Shown in pieces: positions 36,233 through 44,751 of a stretch of DNA of 64,000 nt. A program made the translations under genes and the position numbers. The stretch lies in NCBI GenBank assembly GCA_964447405.1, contig CAYUSP010000007.1, forward strand, positions 47,770 to 111,769, read 5' to 3'. Under the pieces are notes generated by a model, which saw nothing but the letters and a program-made list of their open reading frames with translations, had not been told where the DNA came from and did not search any database. Source of the DNA: JALNZF01 sp964447405. Its GTDB lineage: Bacteria > Nitrospirota > UBA9217. Position 1 is the first letter of the stretch, and each line of letters starts with the position of its first letter.

Positions 36233-36919
36233 ATGTCCGTAGCAGAAAATCTCAATAAGATCCTGGACCGTATCGCCGCCGCGGCACGCCGTGCAGGGCG
36301 CGATCCTTCATCCATACGGCTCGTTACGGTCACCAAGACCGTGGACATCGAGCGGACCCGGGAGGCGGTGGAAGCGGGCGCGGCCATCCTCGGCGAGAAC
36401 CGCGTTCAGGAGGCAAAGGAAAAGATCGAAGCGCTCGGCACTATTGCACAGTGGCATCTGATCGGGCATTTGCAGACGAACAAGGCAAAATATGCTGTTC
36501 GGTTGTTTGATCTGATTCATTCCGTTGATAATCTTGAGCTTGCGCTGGAGATCGACAAACAGGCCGGGAAAATCGGGAAGGTGCAGGAAGTCCTGATCGA
36601 AGTGAACATCGCTGGTGAGCAGCAAAAAGCGGGCGTGCCGCCAGACGCCTGTGCTGCGCTGGTTCGGGATGCCGCGCGCTTGAAGCACCTGAGAATCAGG
36701 GGCCTCATGGCCATGCCCCCGTATTCCGAGGACCCGGAGGATAGCCGGCCCTATTACAGAAATCTCCGGGAAATGGCGGACCGCATTTCTCGAGATGATC
36801 CCGGAGGCGCTTTGCTGTCCGTGTTGTCCATGGGCATGAGCGGGGATTTTGAGGTGGCCGTGGAAGAGGGCGCGACCCTTGTGCGGGTGGGTACGGCGAT
36901 TTTCGGGGACAGAAAGTAG
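36233..36919 (+). CDS. YggS/PLPBP family pyridoxal-phosphate-binding protein
   Basis: A 228-residue cytosolic protein that keeps pyridoxal phosphate and amino-acid pools balanced; no enzyme activity is established. Features are the Lys of VTVTKTVD (PLP lysine), LGENRVQEAKEK, WHLIGHLQTNKAK, GLMAMPPY and SMGMSGDFEVAV. Gene order pgeF-yggS-proC-yggT-divIVA-yggU is a widespread cluster tied to cell-envelope growth and division. Confidence 0.95.
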   Translation: MSVAENLNKILDRIAAAARRAGRDPSSIRLVTVTKTVDIERTREAVEAGAAILGENRVQEAKEKIEALGTIAQWHLIGHLQTNKAKYAVRLFDLIHSVDNLELALEIDKQAGKIGKVQEVLIEVNIAGEQQKAGVPPDACAALVRDAARLKHLRIRGLMAMPPYSEDPEDSRPYYRNLREMADRISRDDPGGALLSVLSMGMSGDFEVAVEEGATLVRVGTAIFGDRK

Positions 36920-37003
36920 AAGGGCAGGGTCACGTGGCAAGTAGCATGTAGCCAGAAAAGAATAAACTGGAAACGACAAAAATGAAAAGGCGGGGATGGC
37001 CTG

Positions 37004-37891
37004 ATGATAGATAATAAAATCACCTTTCTCGGCGGCGGAAATATGGCCGAGGCGCTGGTCAAGGGTATGTTGGCCGCCGATGTTGCGAAGTCCAGCCAGA
37101 TGATCGTGACAGATTCATCTGTAGACAGGCTTGCATATCTGAAGAAATATAATGTCCGCACCATGACTGACAACAAGGAAGCGGTGCGGGAGGCAGGTAT
37201 CGTGCTGCTATGCGTCAAGCCGCAGATTATCGACACGGTCCTTGGAGAGATAGCGTCTGTTGCAAATACAGCAAAGCTGGTGATCTCGATCGCGGCAGGC
37301 ATCACTATTTCACGTATCGAAAAAGCGCTCACAGCCAACCCCAGGATCATACGCGTGATGCCAAACACGCCCGCGCTGGTGCTTGCCGGCGCAGCTGGCC
37401 TGGCCAAGGGAAGCAGCGCGACCAATGAGGATATGGCTTTGGCACTCGAGATCTTCAGCGCAGTAGGCCGGGCCGTGGTCGTTGATGAAAAGTTAATGGA
37501 TGCGGTGACCGGACTCTCGGGGAGCGGTCCGGCTTTTGTGTTTACGGTCATCGAGGCACTTTCCGATGCAGGCGTGAAAGCAGGGCTCGCGAGGCCACTG
37601 GCCCTGGAGCTTGCTGCTCAGACAGTGTTTGGTTCCGCAAAGATGGTGCTCGAATCCAAAGAGCATCCTGCCAAGCTTCGGGACATGGTGACCTCACCCG
37701 GCGGTACGACCATCGCGGGCATGCATGAGCTGGAGAAGGGGAAGCTCAGGGCTGTGCTGCTGAACGCAGTGGAAGCAGCTGTCACAAGAAGCAGGGAGCT
37801 CGGCGGAAAGACCGTGGGCGCGGCCAAAGTTCAATTAGGCCGCAGAAAGCCGGCGCGCAAGACCGTAAAAAAAGGCGCGAAGAAGCGATAA
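37004..37891 (+). CDS. proC: Pyrroline-5-carboxylate reductase
   Basis: Last enzyme of proline synthesis, reducing pyrroline-5-carboxylate with NAD(P)H. A Rossmann nucleotide fold starts with ITFLGGGNMAEALVKGM; VMPNTPALV, GLSGSGPAFVF and DMVTSPGGTTI are family signatures. The 295 residues include an extra basic tail of about 25 residues (GRRKPARKTVKKG) not typical of ProC. The ribosome binding site is GGCGGGGA. Confidence 0.95.
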   Translation: MIDNKITFLGGGNMAEALVKGMLAADVAKSSQMIVTDSSVDRLAYLKKYNVRTMTDNKEAVREAGIVLLCVKPQIIDTVLGEIASVANTAKLVISIAAGITISRIEKALTANPRIIRVMPNTPALVLAGAAGLAKGSSATNEDMALALEIFSAVGRAVVVDEKLMDAVTGLSGSGPAFVFTVIEALSDAGVKAGLARPLALELAAQTVFGSAKMVLESKEHPAKLRDMVTSPGGTTIAGMHELEKGKLRAVLLNAVEAAVTRSRELGGKTVGAAKVQLGRRKPARKTVKKGAKKR

Positions 37892-38141
37892 ACGTAAAAG
37901 GACCTTTGACACGGATTTACACGGATAAGAATCGGATAACGGCGGATTTAGTTCTGGGAGGGATTCGGTTTTCAGGTAACGCCTCAACAGAAAAAACAAC
38001 TCGCATTATCAGCTTTTGTCATAGGTAAATCCGCCTCTACCGCCTGCGCCCAGCGCTTGCGAGTGTGAAGCGCGAGTGCAGGGTGTGTCAAAGAACCGTT
38101 TTCAAGGTTTTGGATCTGCAGTTGACTGAGAAGGAGAAGAA
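37892..38141. other. Intergenic stretch with short inverted repeat
   Basis: It contains the direct motif ACACGGAT twice (about 37911-37929) and the pair GGCGGATTTA / TAAATCCGCC (about 37941 and 38025). No reading frame is seen. Such ACACGGATTTACACGGAT sequences recur between genes in environmental genomes. Confidence 0.35.
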
Positions 38142-38432
38142 ATGGGCAACATTATACTCGGGATCGCTAATGTGCTGGACGTTGTGCTTAATATCTACAA
38201 ATGGATCATCATTATCCGGGCGCTTCTTTCCTGGGTGAATCCTGATCCCTATAATCCCATTGTGCAAGCCCTTACACGGCTGACCGAGCCGGTGCTCCGT
38301 CCGCTCAGAAAGCTTGCACCGCCCTACAAGGTCGGCATCGACCTTTCACCCTTGATCGCCATACTGATCATATTGTTCCTCGATTATGCGCTTATTGCGA
38401 ATCTCAAGCAGTTCGGCTACAGTCTGAGATAG
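38142..38432 (+). CDS. YggT family membrane protein
   Basis: A 96-residue inner-membrane protein with two hydrophobic helices (about 5-30 and 65-85) and the conserved centre LLSWVNPDPYNPIVQALTRL plus EPVLRPLRKLAPP. The family is linked to division-site and membrane organisation. A good ribosome binding site (GAGAAGGAGAAG) lies upstream, and divIVA starts 15 bp later. Confidence 0.93.
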   Translation: MGNIILGIANVLDVVLNIYKWIIIIRALLSWVNPDPYNPIVQALTRLTEPVLRPLRKLAPPYKVGIDLSPLIAILIILFLDYALIANLKQFGYSLR

Positions 38433-38447
38433 CCAGGAGGTTTTGTC

Positions 38448-38951
38448 ATGAGCAACGGCATCCGGGTCACCCCGCTGGATATCCAGCAGAAGCGATTTCA
38501 CATCGGCTTTCGCGGCTACGACCGGACCGAGGTCGAGATGTTCCTCGATCTGGTGCGGGATGAGATGGAAACGATCGTGCGCGACGTCGCGGAACTCCGT
38601 GAATTCCGGCAGTCTTACGATCAGCTCCGGAAGGAGCTGAATGAACGTGAGGACATGGTCAAGAATACAATGATCATGACCCAGAAACTGATGGAAGACC
38701 AGAAAGACAACGCGCGCAGGGAAGCGGCTGTCATCATTCAGGATGCCAAGGTGCAGGGTATGCAGCTTGTTGCGAATGCCCATGGTGAGAAGATGCGGTT
38801 GGAAGCGGATATCCAGGAACTGAAGCGCCGGAAGCATCAGTTCCTTCTGGAGATCAAAAAGATCGTACAGATGCACCAGGAGATGGCTGCATTTGAGGAG
38901 GCTGGTGAAGAAGCCCCAAAAGATTCCCCCAAAGATTCCGCGCAGGAGTGA
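38448..38951 (+). CDS. DivIVA domain protein
   Basis: A 167-residue coiled-coil protein. The N-terminal signature (VTPLDIQQKRFHIGFRGYD) is the lipid-binding DivIVA domain that recognises curved membrane; a long coiled coil runs from about 30 to 145. It is expected at the division site or poles. The AGGAGG ribosome binding site is strong. It overlaps yggU at its 3' end. Confidence 0.92.
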   Translation: MSNGIRVTPLDIQQKRFHIGFRGYDRTEVEMFLDLVRDEMETIVRDVAELREFRQSYDQLRKELNEREDMVKNTMIMTQKLMEDQKDNARREAAVIIQDAKVQGMQLVANAHGEKMRLEADIQELKRRKHQFLLEIKKIVQMHQEMAAFEEAGEEAPKDSPKDSAQE

Positions 38952-39234
38952 GCGTTCGGGACTCGTTGCCACCCTTTCCCTTCGCATTCAGCCGCGCGCG
39001 TCAAAAAACGAGATCATCCTGATGGATAACGGCGGCATCAAGGTCAGACTTACTGCCCCGCCAGTCGATGGGGCGGCTAATGAGGCGCTGGTCAAGGTGC
39101 TTGCAGATCGGTTTTCTATAGCCAAATCCCGGGTGGAGATCGTTTCGGGCCATACCGGCCGGGACAAAATCATGCGTATTCACGGCATCAGCGATGCGGA
39201 TGCAGGAGAGTTGTTGAAGAGCGGAAGGAAATAG
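38905..39234 (+). CDS. DUF167 family protein (YggU)
   Basis: A protein of about 109 residues with the DUF167 core LRIQPRASKNEI, IKVRLTAPPVDGAANEALV and SRVEIVSGHTGRDK. The start is uncertain: TTG at 38893 or GTG at 38905, both within divIVA; AGGAGG lies 3 nt before the GTG. It overlaps divIVA by about 47 bp and ends the yggS-yggU cluster. The function is not known. Confidence 0.85.
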   Translation: MKKPQKIPPKIPRRSERSGLVATLSLRIQPRASKNEIILMDNGGIKVRLTAPPVDGAANEALVKVLADRFSIAKSRVEIVSGHTGRDKIMRIHGISDADAGELLKSGRK

Positions 39235-39317
39235 GGTATTATTAATCAGGGGTCAGTAGTCAGGTGAAAAACCTGGATTCTGAACCTTGGAATCCGGACC
39301 CTGAATTTTGAGAAAGG

Positions 39318-39667
39318 GGGGGCGACAGGCTTCGACGGGGATACAGAGGTTGGGAGTTGCATGCCGGGGTGCCATGGGGCCCGTTAAACACATGGCAAAA
39401 TAGAACTGCCAATAACGAACTGGCATACGCTGCTTAATTAAGTAGCGCGTTTCGCGGCTGGCGCCTGAACGGTCGCAGAAACGTTATAACCAGGCTGGTT
39501 CTCTTGACTTCGTCCGGGGCAAGAGGATAAGAAAAACCGGGCTGGCTGAATCCAAAGCTTTCCCCGAGGCGCTGGATGAGGCGAGAGCTTAAAACGAAGG
39601 GATAAGCATGTATGAGCTTCCGGCTGAAGGTTTTCGGACGCGGGTTCAATTCCCGCCGCCTCCACCA
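39318..39667 (+). ncRNA. ssrA: Transfer-messenger RNA (tmRNA)
   Basis: A 350-nt single-piece tmRNA, which rescues stalled ribosomes and tags nascent chains. The 5' end GGGGGCG pairs with CGCCTCC before the encoded CCA at the 3' end (39665-39667); GGTTCAATTCC gives the T arm. The tag frame at 39408-39437 starts at the resume codon GCC and reads ANNELAYAA then TAA. Five to seven G precede the chosen start, so the exact 5' end is within 2 nt. No smpB is in this window. Confidence 0.95.
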
Positions 39668-39743
39668 TTTTTCAGAATGTAAATATCTCACGTAGCACTT
39701 ATTCCCCTATCTTGAGCATGTCAAACCATGAAAGTTATCGCTG

Positions 39744-40067
39744 ATGAGTGAAACATTCTTGCGGATCGTGCAACTTGTTCAAAGTGGCGATGTGAAAATA
39801 TCCGATCATGGTTATGACGAACTCGCGGCTGATCATATCTTCGTCAGGGATGTTATGGCAGCGGTCACCGATGCTGTCATAGTTGAGGATTATCCAAACT
39901 ATCCCAAAGGGCCGTCAGTACTTGTGTTGCAGAAAGATCGAACGGGACGCGCAATACATGTGGTGTGGGGTATTCCGAAGGGAGCGTTATCACCGGCAGT
40001 CCTCGTTACCGCTTACAGGCCTGACGTGGAGCGCTGGTCGGATGATTTTTTAAGGAGAAAGAAATGA
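39744..40067 (+). CDS. DUF4258 family protein, possible toxin of a toxin-antitoxin pair
   Basis: A 107-residue protein. The pattern ISDHGYDEL near the N-terminus and ALHV-like IHVVWGI and LVTAYRPDVERW at the end match DUF4258, a family often paired with small antitoxins. It starts 76 bp after the tmRNA, with a weak ribosome binding site. The next gene overlaps by 4 bp. Toxicity is inferred from pairing, not shown. Confidence 0.75.
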   Translation: MSETFLRIVQLVQSGDVKISDHGYDELAADHIFVRDVMAAVTDAVIVEDYPNYPKGPSVLVLQKDRTGRAIHVVWGIPKGALSPAVLVTAYRPDVERWSDDFLRRKK

Positions 40068-40279
40068 AATCAAAACACTATACGAAACTCGTGCATGAGC
40101 GGGAATACGTGGCAGAAGTGGATGTTGAATTGATTTATTCAGATGATGGCTGGTCTCCGTATCTTTCGGTAGAAGATGCTTACAAGCTGGATGATGTCCG
40201 TGAAGCTCTTCGTGAAGGCAATTTGAAGGCAGCCTCCCGTTTGGCGAAAGTTTATACCCTGACCCCGCTTACAGCATAA
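40064..40279 (+). CDS. Small protein, possible antitoxin partner
   Basis: A 71-residue acidic/neutral protein (DVELIYSDDGWSPYLSVEDA) I do not recognise by family. Its ATG overlaps the stop of the DUF4258 gene (ATGA), and the ribosome binding site (AAGGAG) lies inside that gene. Translational coupling with the DUF4258 gene and the size fit an antitoxin, but no DNA-binding fold is clear. Confidence 0.65.
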   Translation: MKSKHYTKLVHEREYVAEVDVELIYSDDGWSPYLSVEDAYKLDDVREALREGNLKAASRLAKVYTLTPLTA

Positions 40280-40444
40280 GTTACGCTGCTGGAAGTGAAT
40301 TGACGGTAGCAAGTAAGTGCCGGGGTAGCTTTGGGAGTAAGTCGAAAAATAGCATTTCGAATAAGAATGTTATTCCCGGCAGTTGGATAAACTGTATTAT
40401 GGACGCCGCCCCATTTAACAATCCAAGGTAGTCCAGTGAAGTGC

Positions 40445-40471
40445 AAAAGCCCCTTGAAAGTAGGGGCTTTT
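40445..40471 (+). terminator. Rho-independent terminator after the DUF4258-linked pair
   Basis: AAAAGCCCC and GGGGCTTTT form a 9-bp stem with a 9-nt loop, followed by TCTTATTTCT. Confidence 0.6.
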
Positions 40472-40536
40472 CTTATTTCTGCGTCCATGGTGGCCGTTAC
40501 GGATTTCTTATTGCAAAGAAGTTAGGGCTCTACTAG

Positions 40537-40556
40537 GCCCTAAGTGCACTTAGGGC
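40537..40556. promoter_or_regulatory. 20-bp perfect palindrome upstream of the lipoprotein gene
   Basis: GCCCTAAGTGCACTTAGGGC is exactly self-complementary. A third half-site, TTAGGGC, lies just upstream at 40522-40528. The arrangement looks like a set of operator half-sites about 165-195 bp before the start of the NrfJ-like lipoprotein gene. Confidence 0.45.
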
Positions 40557-40720
40557 AGTTGAAGGCCTGGCGTTCAAGGCACAATCGTATGTTCCGTAAA
40601 AAAACAGGCTTGCTTTTCATGCAAAAAGCGGTAAAATCCAGCCTGTTAAAAAATTTTGCGGATCGGCGATTGCCTCGTGCTGATCATACGCTTCGGTACC
40701 TACCGACAAGGAGACTGATG

Positions 40721-41077
40721 ATGAAACTGTATAATCTTGTAGTTGCAACGGCTGTGGTGATGTCGATCGGCGTAAGCGGGTGCAAATCAGCCAAGCAGGA
40801 AGCCCCAGCACCCGCGCCTCAGGCGCAGCCCGCGGGAGATGCGGGCCAGGCAGGCAATGCCCTTTCCGGGAAAGTGGTTGAAACGATGAATTCAGGCGGG
40901 TACACCTATGTGTCCATCGAGAACAGCGGGAAGAGAACCTGGGTTGCCTTGCCGGATACGAAAGTGAAGGTAGGGCAGCAGATCACCTGTCTACCCGGTG
41001 CGGAGATGAAGAATTTCACGAGCAAGACCTTGAAGCGAACGTTCGATAGTATTATCTTCTCCGGTGGCATCCTCTGA
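40721..41077 (+). CDS. NrfJ-related lipoprotein
   Basis: A 118-residue exported lipoprotein. The start at 40721 (AAGGAG 7 nt upstream) gives a signal peptide with lipobox VSGC; an ATG at 40718 is 3 nt upstream. The mature part has a Pro/Ala/Gln linker and then an OB-like domain, GKVVETMNSGGYTYVSIEN, WVALPDTKVKVGQQI and LKRTFDSIIF, typical of NrfJ-related proteins found near cytochrome nitrite reductases. No nrf genes are adjacent here. Its terminator follows at 41104-41136. Confidence 0.85.
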   Translation: MKLYNLVVATAVVMSIGVSGCKSAKQEAPAPAPQAQPAGDAGQAGNALSGKVVETMNSGGYTYVSIENSGKRTWVALPDTKVKVGQQITCLPGAEMKNFTSKTLKRTFDSIIFSGGIL

Positions 41078-41103
41078 TGCCGTAGTCTCATGACGCTTTA
41101 CCC

Positions 41104-41136
41104 AAAGGCCGCTGTGTTCACCCAGCGGCCTTTTTT
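41104..41136 (+). terminator. Rho-independent terminator after the NrfJ-related gene
   Basis: AAAGGCCGCTG and CAGCGGCCTTT form an 11-bp stem with an 8-nt loop and six T. Confidence 0.88.
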
Positions 41137-41305
41137 GCGTACCGCGGATAAAAAATACGGCAGTACTCGCGGATTTGCAAGGCTTGCGGTCGGAAAATAG
41201 AGGCGCCGCGCCGCCGGGTTTCCGGCAGATAAGATGGAACAGGCCTGTCGAAGGCAGAAGGTCTTCATTCTCCGGCTTTTCTCAGGTTGCGTCACATCCT
41301 TCCGC

Positions 41306-41848
41306 CTATGGAATTGCAGATACCTCGATTGATTCGACGCTCTCATCGCCCGTATTGTTTATTGCCGTCACGATGAAGTAATGAATCGTGCCAACCGGAA
41401 GCGATGAGATGTTCCTGCTGGTCCCGGTGATGCCGGCCTGCTGCGCGTAATAGGGACGATAGGACGTGGCATTGCCCACGGCGTCCCATCGCACCGTGAC
41501 CTGTCCCGCCCTAATCACTGCGGCCGCTACGCCTCGCTGCGCAGTTGGCACACCGGCAAGCGTGGTGCCGCAGGTCTGGGCGCTTTTCGTCGATTCACCT
41601 GCGCTGTCGACCAGGGTCACGGTATAGCAACGCTCTGTCGAGGGAGGCAGCTGAAAATCCGTGAAGGTCTTGGCGATGGTTCTGGCGATATAGGACGTCG
41701 TTCCTGCGGTGTAGACGCGATATCCGAGGATGGTGCTCTGCGAATCGGTCCAATCAATCCGGAGCCGGCTGGACGAGAGCGCGGTCACCGTCGGCGCGCT
41801 GGTAAGTGCGTTCGGTGCTATCGGTGGGAAACGATTTCCCAACTGCAA
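41306..41848 (-). pseudogene. 5'-truncated fibronectin type III domain protein
   Basis: Minus-strand frame with two FN3-like domains (APTVTALSSSRLRIDWTD with GYRVYTAG, then GQVTVRWDAVGNATSY with YFIVTAINNTG). It lacks a signal peptide or plausible start: the only ATGs upstream lie in sequence overlapping the next plus-strand gene and its promoter. It is probably the end of a longer surface protein whose 5' part is lost; TTG codons at 41848 or 41842 are possible but unconvincing starts. Confidence 0.5.
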
Positions 41849-41920
41849 AAATATCTTCAATATCGTATAATAGACCGCTGCAGAGAAAAAACGGCGCTGC
41901 GTGAGAAAGGACGCGTACTG

Positions 41921-42526
41921 ATGGGAAATACGATAACGAGCTATACAGACGACAATCAGGCGCGCGAAGCGCTCACGAAAGCCGGATCGAAGCGGACGCT
42001 CCATGAGATTTATGGGCTCTTTTACGGTTCCCTGGCCGCGCCGGACCCGGCTGATGCTGCTGAACATGCGCCGGTGATCTTCGACGACGAAGAGGCTTCC
42101 CCTGTCATCTCCGGTGACGATGCAGAGAACGCACGCATTAACCTGTTGTCGCTCTGGAATTTTCTAAAAAAATGGGACCCGGAAAAGGATCCCTTTTACT
42201 TTCCCGAGATGGACTATCCGGACAACTACCAGGGCCTGCTGTTGCATTTGAAAGACGATCTGGCGCTGGTACAATACTTCACCGCGGGGCTCAATCTGGG
42301 CGGAACGGAAACCGAGGACTTTTCCACGGATGCAATCGATGCACTGCATGATTTGACGGAGGCGTTGACGCGATTGCAGAAAAACATTGACATGTGCGCC
42401 GCGCTGGACCCGCTCGCAGCGGATGATGACCCGGCTTCAACAGTAGCGATGCTGGATGAAATTGAGGAAATCATCGCTGACAGCATCGCCCGGGTGACCA
42501 TCGGGCTGAAGCACGCGAAACGGTGA
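41921..42526 (+). CDS. Hypothetical acidic protein
   Basis: A 201-residue acidic cytosolic protein, mostly helical, with HEIYGLFYGSLAAPDPADA and FEPEMDYPDN-like segments, that I do not recognise; a distant similarity to YecA/UPF0149-type helical proteins is possible. A -10 box TATAAT lies about 50 bp upstream (41864-41869) and an AAAGGA site 9 nt before the ATG. It may be co-transcribed with the DUF1456 gene 47 bp downstream. Confidence 0.6.
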   Translation: MGNTITSYTDDNQAREALTKAGSKRTLHEIYGLFYGSLAAPDPADAAEHAPVIFDDEEASPVISGDDAENARINLLSLWNFLKKWDPEKDPFYFPEMDYPDNYQGLLLHLKDDLALVQYFTAGLNLGGTETEDFSTDAIDALHDLTEALTRLQKNIDMCAALDPLAADDDPASTVAMLDEIEEIIADSIARVTIGLKHAKR

Positions 42527-42573
42527 AGAAGTAGAATTAAGATGCAAGAAAAAAGAAGTAAGAGAAAGAGCGT

Positions 42574-43053
42574 ATGACCTATAATGATATTCTGCGAAGG
42601 CTCCGGTATGCTTTGAATATCAACGATCGCAGCATGCTGGAGATATTCGGGCATGGCGGGCATTCGATCGAGCTGCAAGGTCTCAAAGACCTGCTGAAAA
42701 AAGAGGACGAGCAGGGCTATAGCGTATGCAGCGGCAAGGTTCTGCGTGCTTTTTTGGACGGATTCATTATTTTCAAACGCGGCAGGCAGGAGCCCGCGAC
42801 AGGCCCAACGAAACGACCTGATCCTCAGCTGACGAACAACGGCATCTTGCGGAAAATTCGGATCGCCCTTGCTTTGAAAGAGGATGATATGCTCGGCATA
42901 TTACAGCTGGCGAATATCAGGCTTTCGAAGTCTGAATTGAGCGCCTTTTTCAGGGACAAGGATCATAAAAATTACAAAGCCTGCGGTGATCAGGTCCTGA
43001 GGAATTTTTTGCAGGGTCTTGCTGTCCGGTATCGCGAGGGGGCAAAACAATAG
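42574..43053 (+). CDS. DUF1456 family protein (YehS-like)
   Basis: A 159-residue cytosolic protein of two related halves, each opening with a (Y)NDILRRLRYAL / NGILRKIRIAL segment and an LxIFG / LGILQLAN turn, as in E. coli YehS. Function is unknown. The ATG has a GAGAAAGAG stretch upstream. It follows the acidic protein gene by 47 bp. Confidence 0.9.
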   Translation: MTYNDILRRLRYALNINDRSMLEIFGHGGHSIELQGLKDLLKKEDEQGYSVCSGKVLRAFLDGFIIFKRGRQEPATGPTKRPDPQLTNNGILRKIRIALALKEDDMLGILQLANIRLSKSELSAFFRDKDHKNYKACGDQVLRNFLQGLAVRYREGAKQ

Positions 43054-43089
43054 AGGACATCCTGGCCGGAAATATCATGTGGTCGACCT

Positions 43090-43812
43090 ATGATAGCCAA
43101 CCATAAGCTCGTGATCATTATTCTGGGCATGACATTGTCATGCGTGCCAGCAGATGCATGTGGCGGACAGGAATCGTCAGGTCTTCTGGAAAAGAAGGTA
43201 CACTATGCAGAGGAAATCGCTGCAAAACCAACCATTTTCCGCGAGTCGAATCTCCCTCACCTTCCCCTCAGCTTGAAGCAGGTAGAATTTCTGATAGACC
43301 ACCCCCGTGTATCCATGGCGCTTGCGCACCAGTATGCCCCGTTCCTGGACAATTATCGCGTGGAAGTCCGGCCTGATCAGATGATCCATATTTCCGATCC
43401 GGGTAAGTTGTCGGGAGAAGCGGAACGTATCGATGCCCGTCCGGGCAGGAGGGTCTACCTGATTGCTGGACATTTCGACATTTTCAAGATACGCTTCAAC
43501 GGGCATATGGTCCTGATGGCGGTGTATTCCGAGCGGTTTGAAAGCGCGGCAGTTGCAACAGAGGTTACAACGAGCGCCTCTATTAAGATCAACAACGTCT
43601 TCGCAGGTGCGATTGCACGGCTGGTGAATTATCTATTCCCTAAAAAAGTGGATGAAAGAATCGACCGCTTTATCCGCGCGGCGGAAAGCATCGCTGTCGG
43701 AGTGCATAAGGACCCGGCAGGATCATTCAGGAAGCTCAGCAATTCGGGAGAGGTCAGCGCCGAAGAACTCAGAAAGTTTGTCAGGTTGTTTTCTGATGGA
43801 AAAGGCATTTGA
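43090..43812 (+). CDS. Hypothetical secreted protein
   Basis: A 240-residue exported protein. An N-terminal hydrophobic segment (about 7-22, VIIILGMTLSCVPA) acts as a signal peptide; the pattern LSC or ADAC could mark a lipoprotein, but neither is a strong lipobox. The rest is a mixed alpha/beta protein with no motif I recognise. No Shine-Dalgarno is clear. It is tail-to-tail with dsbA across about 290 bp with no gene seen. Confidence 0.6.
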   Translation: MIANHKLVIIILGMTLSCVPADACGGQESSGLLEKKVHYAEEIAAKPTIFRESNLPHLPLSLKQVEFLIDHPRVSMALAHQYAPFLDNYRVEVRPDQMIHISDPGKLSGEAERIDARPGRRVYLIAGHFDIFKIRFNGHMVLMAVYSERFESAAVATEVTTSASIKINNVFAGAIARLVNYLFPKKVDERIDRFIRAAESIAVGVHKDPAGSFRKLSNSGEVSAEELRKFVRLFSDGKGI

Positions 43813-44100
43813 AGCGATATGATTGCATCAGTGGGCATACTGTAGTGCTTCTCTATCCAACGACAACAGGTGGTGTTCAAGGGCGAGCGGAAACTCAGAT
43901 CCGGACTTATGGGGTGGAGAGCTATGCACTGACGATGCTATGCTGGTGTAGAAGGTGATCGCAACGATGGGTGGAATAACGGATCTTTCGAGTTTCGCTA
44001 TGAAAATCGAGTGGAGAACCCAAAAGGTGAAACGGCATTTGGATAGTTGGTATGTCAAACCATTTCATGCGGGATGGTTAAGGAATGCCACGGAAGCTTT

Positions 44101-44751
44101 TTAATAGTTCGCCCGCAGTTCACCTTCGACCAGTGCCTGCAACTGCTGGTATCCGAATGTAACCAGCGGCTTCCCATTGACGAAGAACCCGGGTGTTTTC
44201 GTGACCTGCAGGGTCCTGGCGTCCGCCATGTCCTGCTGGATAACTCGGGCGATCGCGGGATCGTTCGCGTCCTTCTTCAGCAGGTCCACATTCAGCCCGA
44301 TGCGGGGCAGGTGCTTCCAGAGGAGCTCGGGCCGCGCCGTGTGGTGTTCCGTCCACTGCGGCTGGGTGTCATACATAAGCTGGCGGGTCTCCCAGTACTT
44401 CCCCTGTCTTTTCGACGCTTCGAGCACCGCGCACATATAGTCCGCGCCTCCATGGAGGGGAGCATACCGGACGACAAGCTTGATTTTGCCCTGATAGGCA
44501 GCCATCATCTGCTTGATAAAGGGGTCAAAGGCGCGGCAGGTCTCGCACGCAGGGTCCATGAACTCCGTGATGGTAACCTTCGCCGCGGGATCACCGAGGA
44601 CAGGCGAATGGTCGCGGACGAGAGCTTCGGCGTTTTTCCGCGTCAGGGCGGTTAAGCTCTCCTGCTTCTGCCCCGTTACCAGGAAACTGCCGATTAGGAA
44701 CACCAGCATAAGAAGGATGCCTGAGATCACGACGATATGTGTTTTTTTCAT
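44101..44751 (-). CDS. DsbA-family thiol:disulfide oxidoreductase
   Basis: A 216-residue membrane-anchored, periplasm-facing thioredoxin-fold protein. One N-terminal helix (about 5-27) is followed by FMDPACETC with the CxxC redox pair (Cys70/Cys73) and, near the end, KTPGFFVNG with the cis-proline. It introduces or exchanges disulfides in exported proteins. Its start overlaps the end of the dsbB-like gene by 4 bp, so the two work as a pair. Confidence 0.9.
   Translation of the reverse strand: MKKTHIVVISGILLMLVFLIGSFLVTGQKQESLTALTRKNAEALVRDHSPVLGDPAAKVTITEFMDPACETCRAFDPFIKQMMAAYQGKIKLVVRYAPLHGGADYMCAVLEASKRQGKYWETRQLMYDTQPQWTEHHTARPELLWKHLPRIGLNVDLLKKDANDPAIARVIQQDMADARTLQVTKTPGFFVNGKPLVTFGYQQLQALVEGELRANY

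Larger units (their letters stand above)
40280..40717. other. Intergenic region with a terminator and a palindrome cluster
   Basis: About 440 bp without a supported gene between the small DUF4258-linked pair and the lipoprotein gene. It holds a terminator (40445-40471), a 20-bp perfect palindrome (40537-40556) and an 8-bp inverted pair AACAGGCT / AGCCTGTT (about 40605 and 40640). Confidence 0.5.

Noticed and set aside
39640..40720. Attachment-site duplication of the tmRNA 3' end
   Set aside because: No second copy of the CCGCCGCCTCCACCA segment was found downstream, and there is no integrase.
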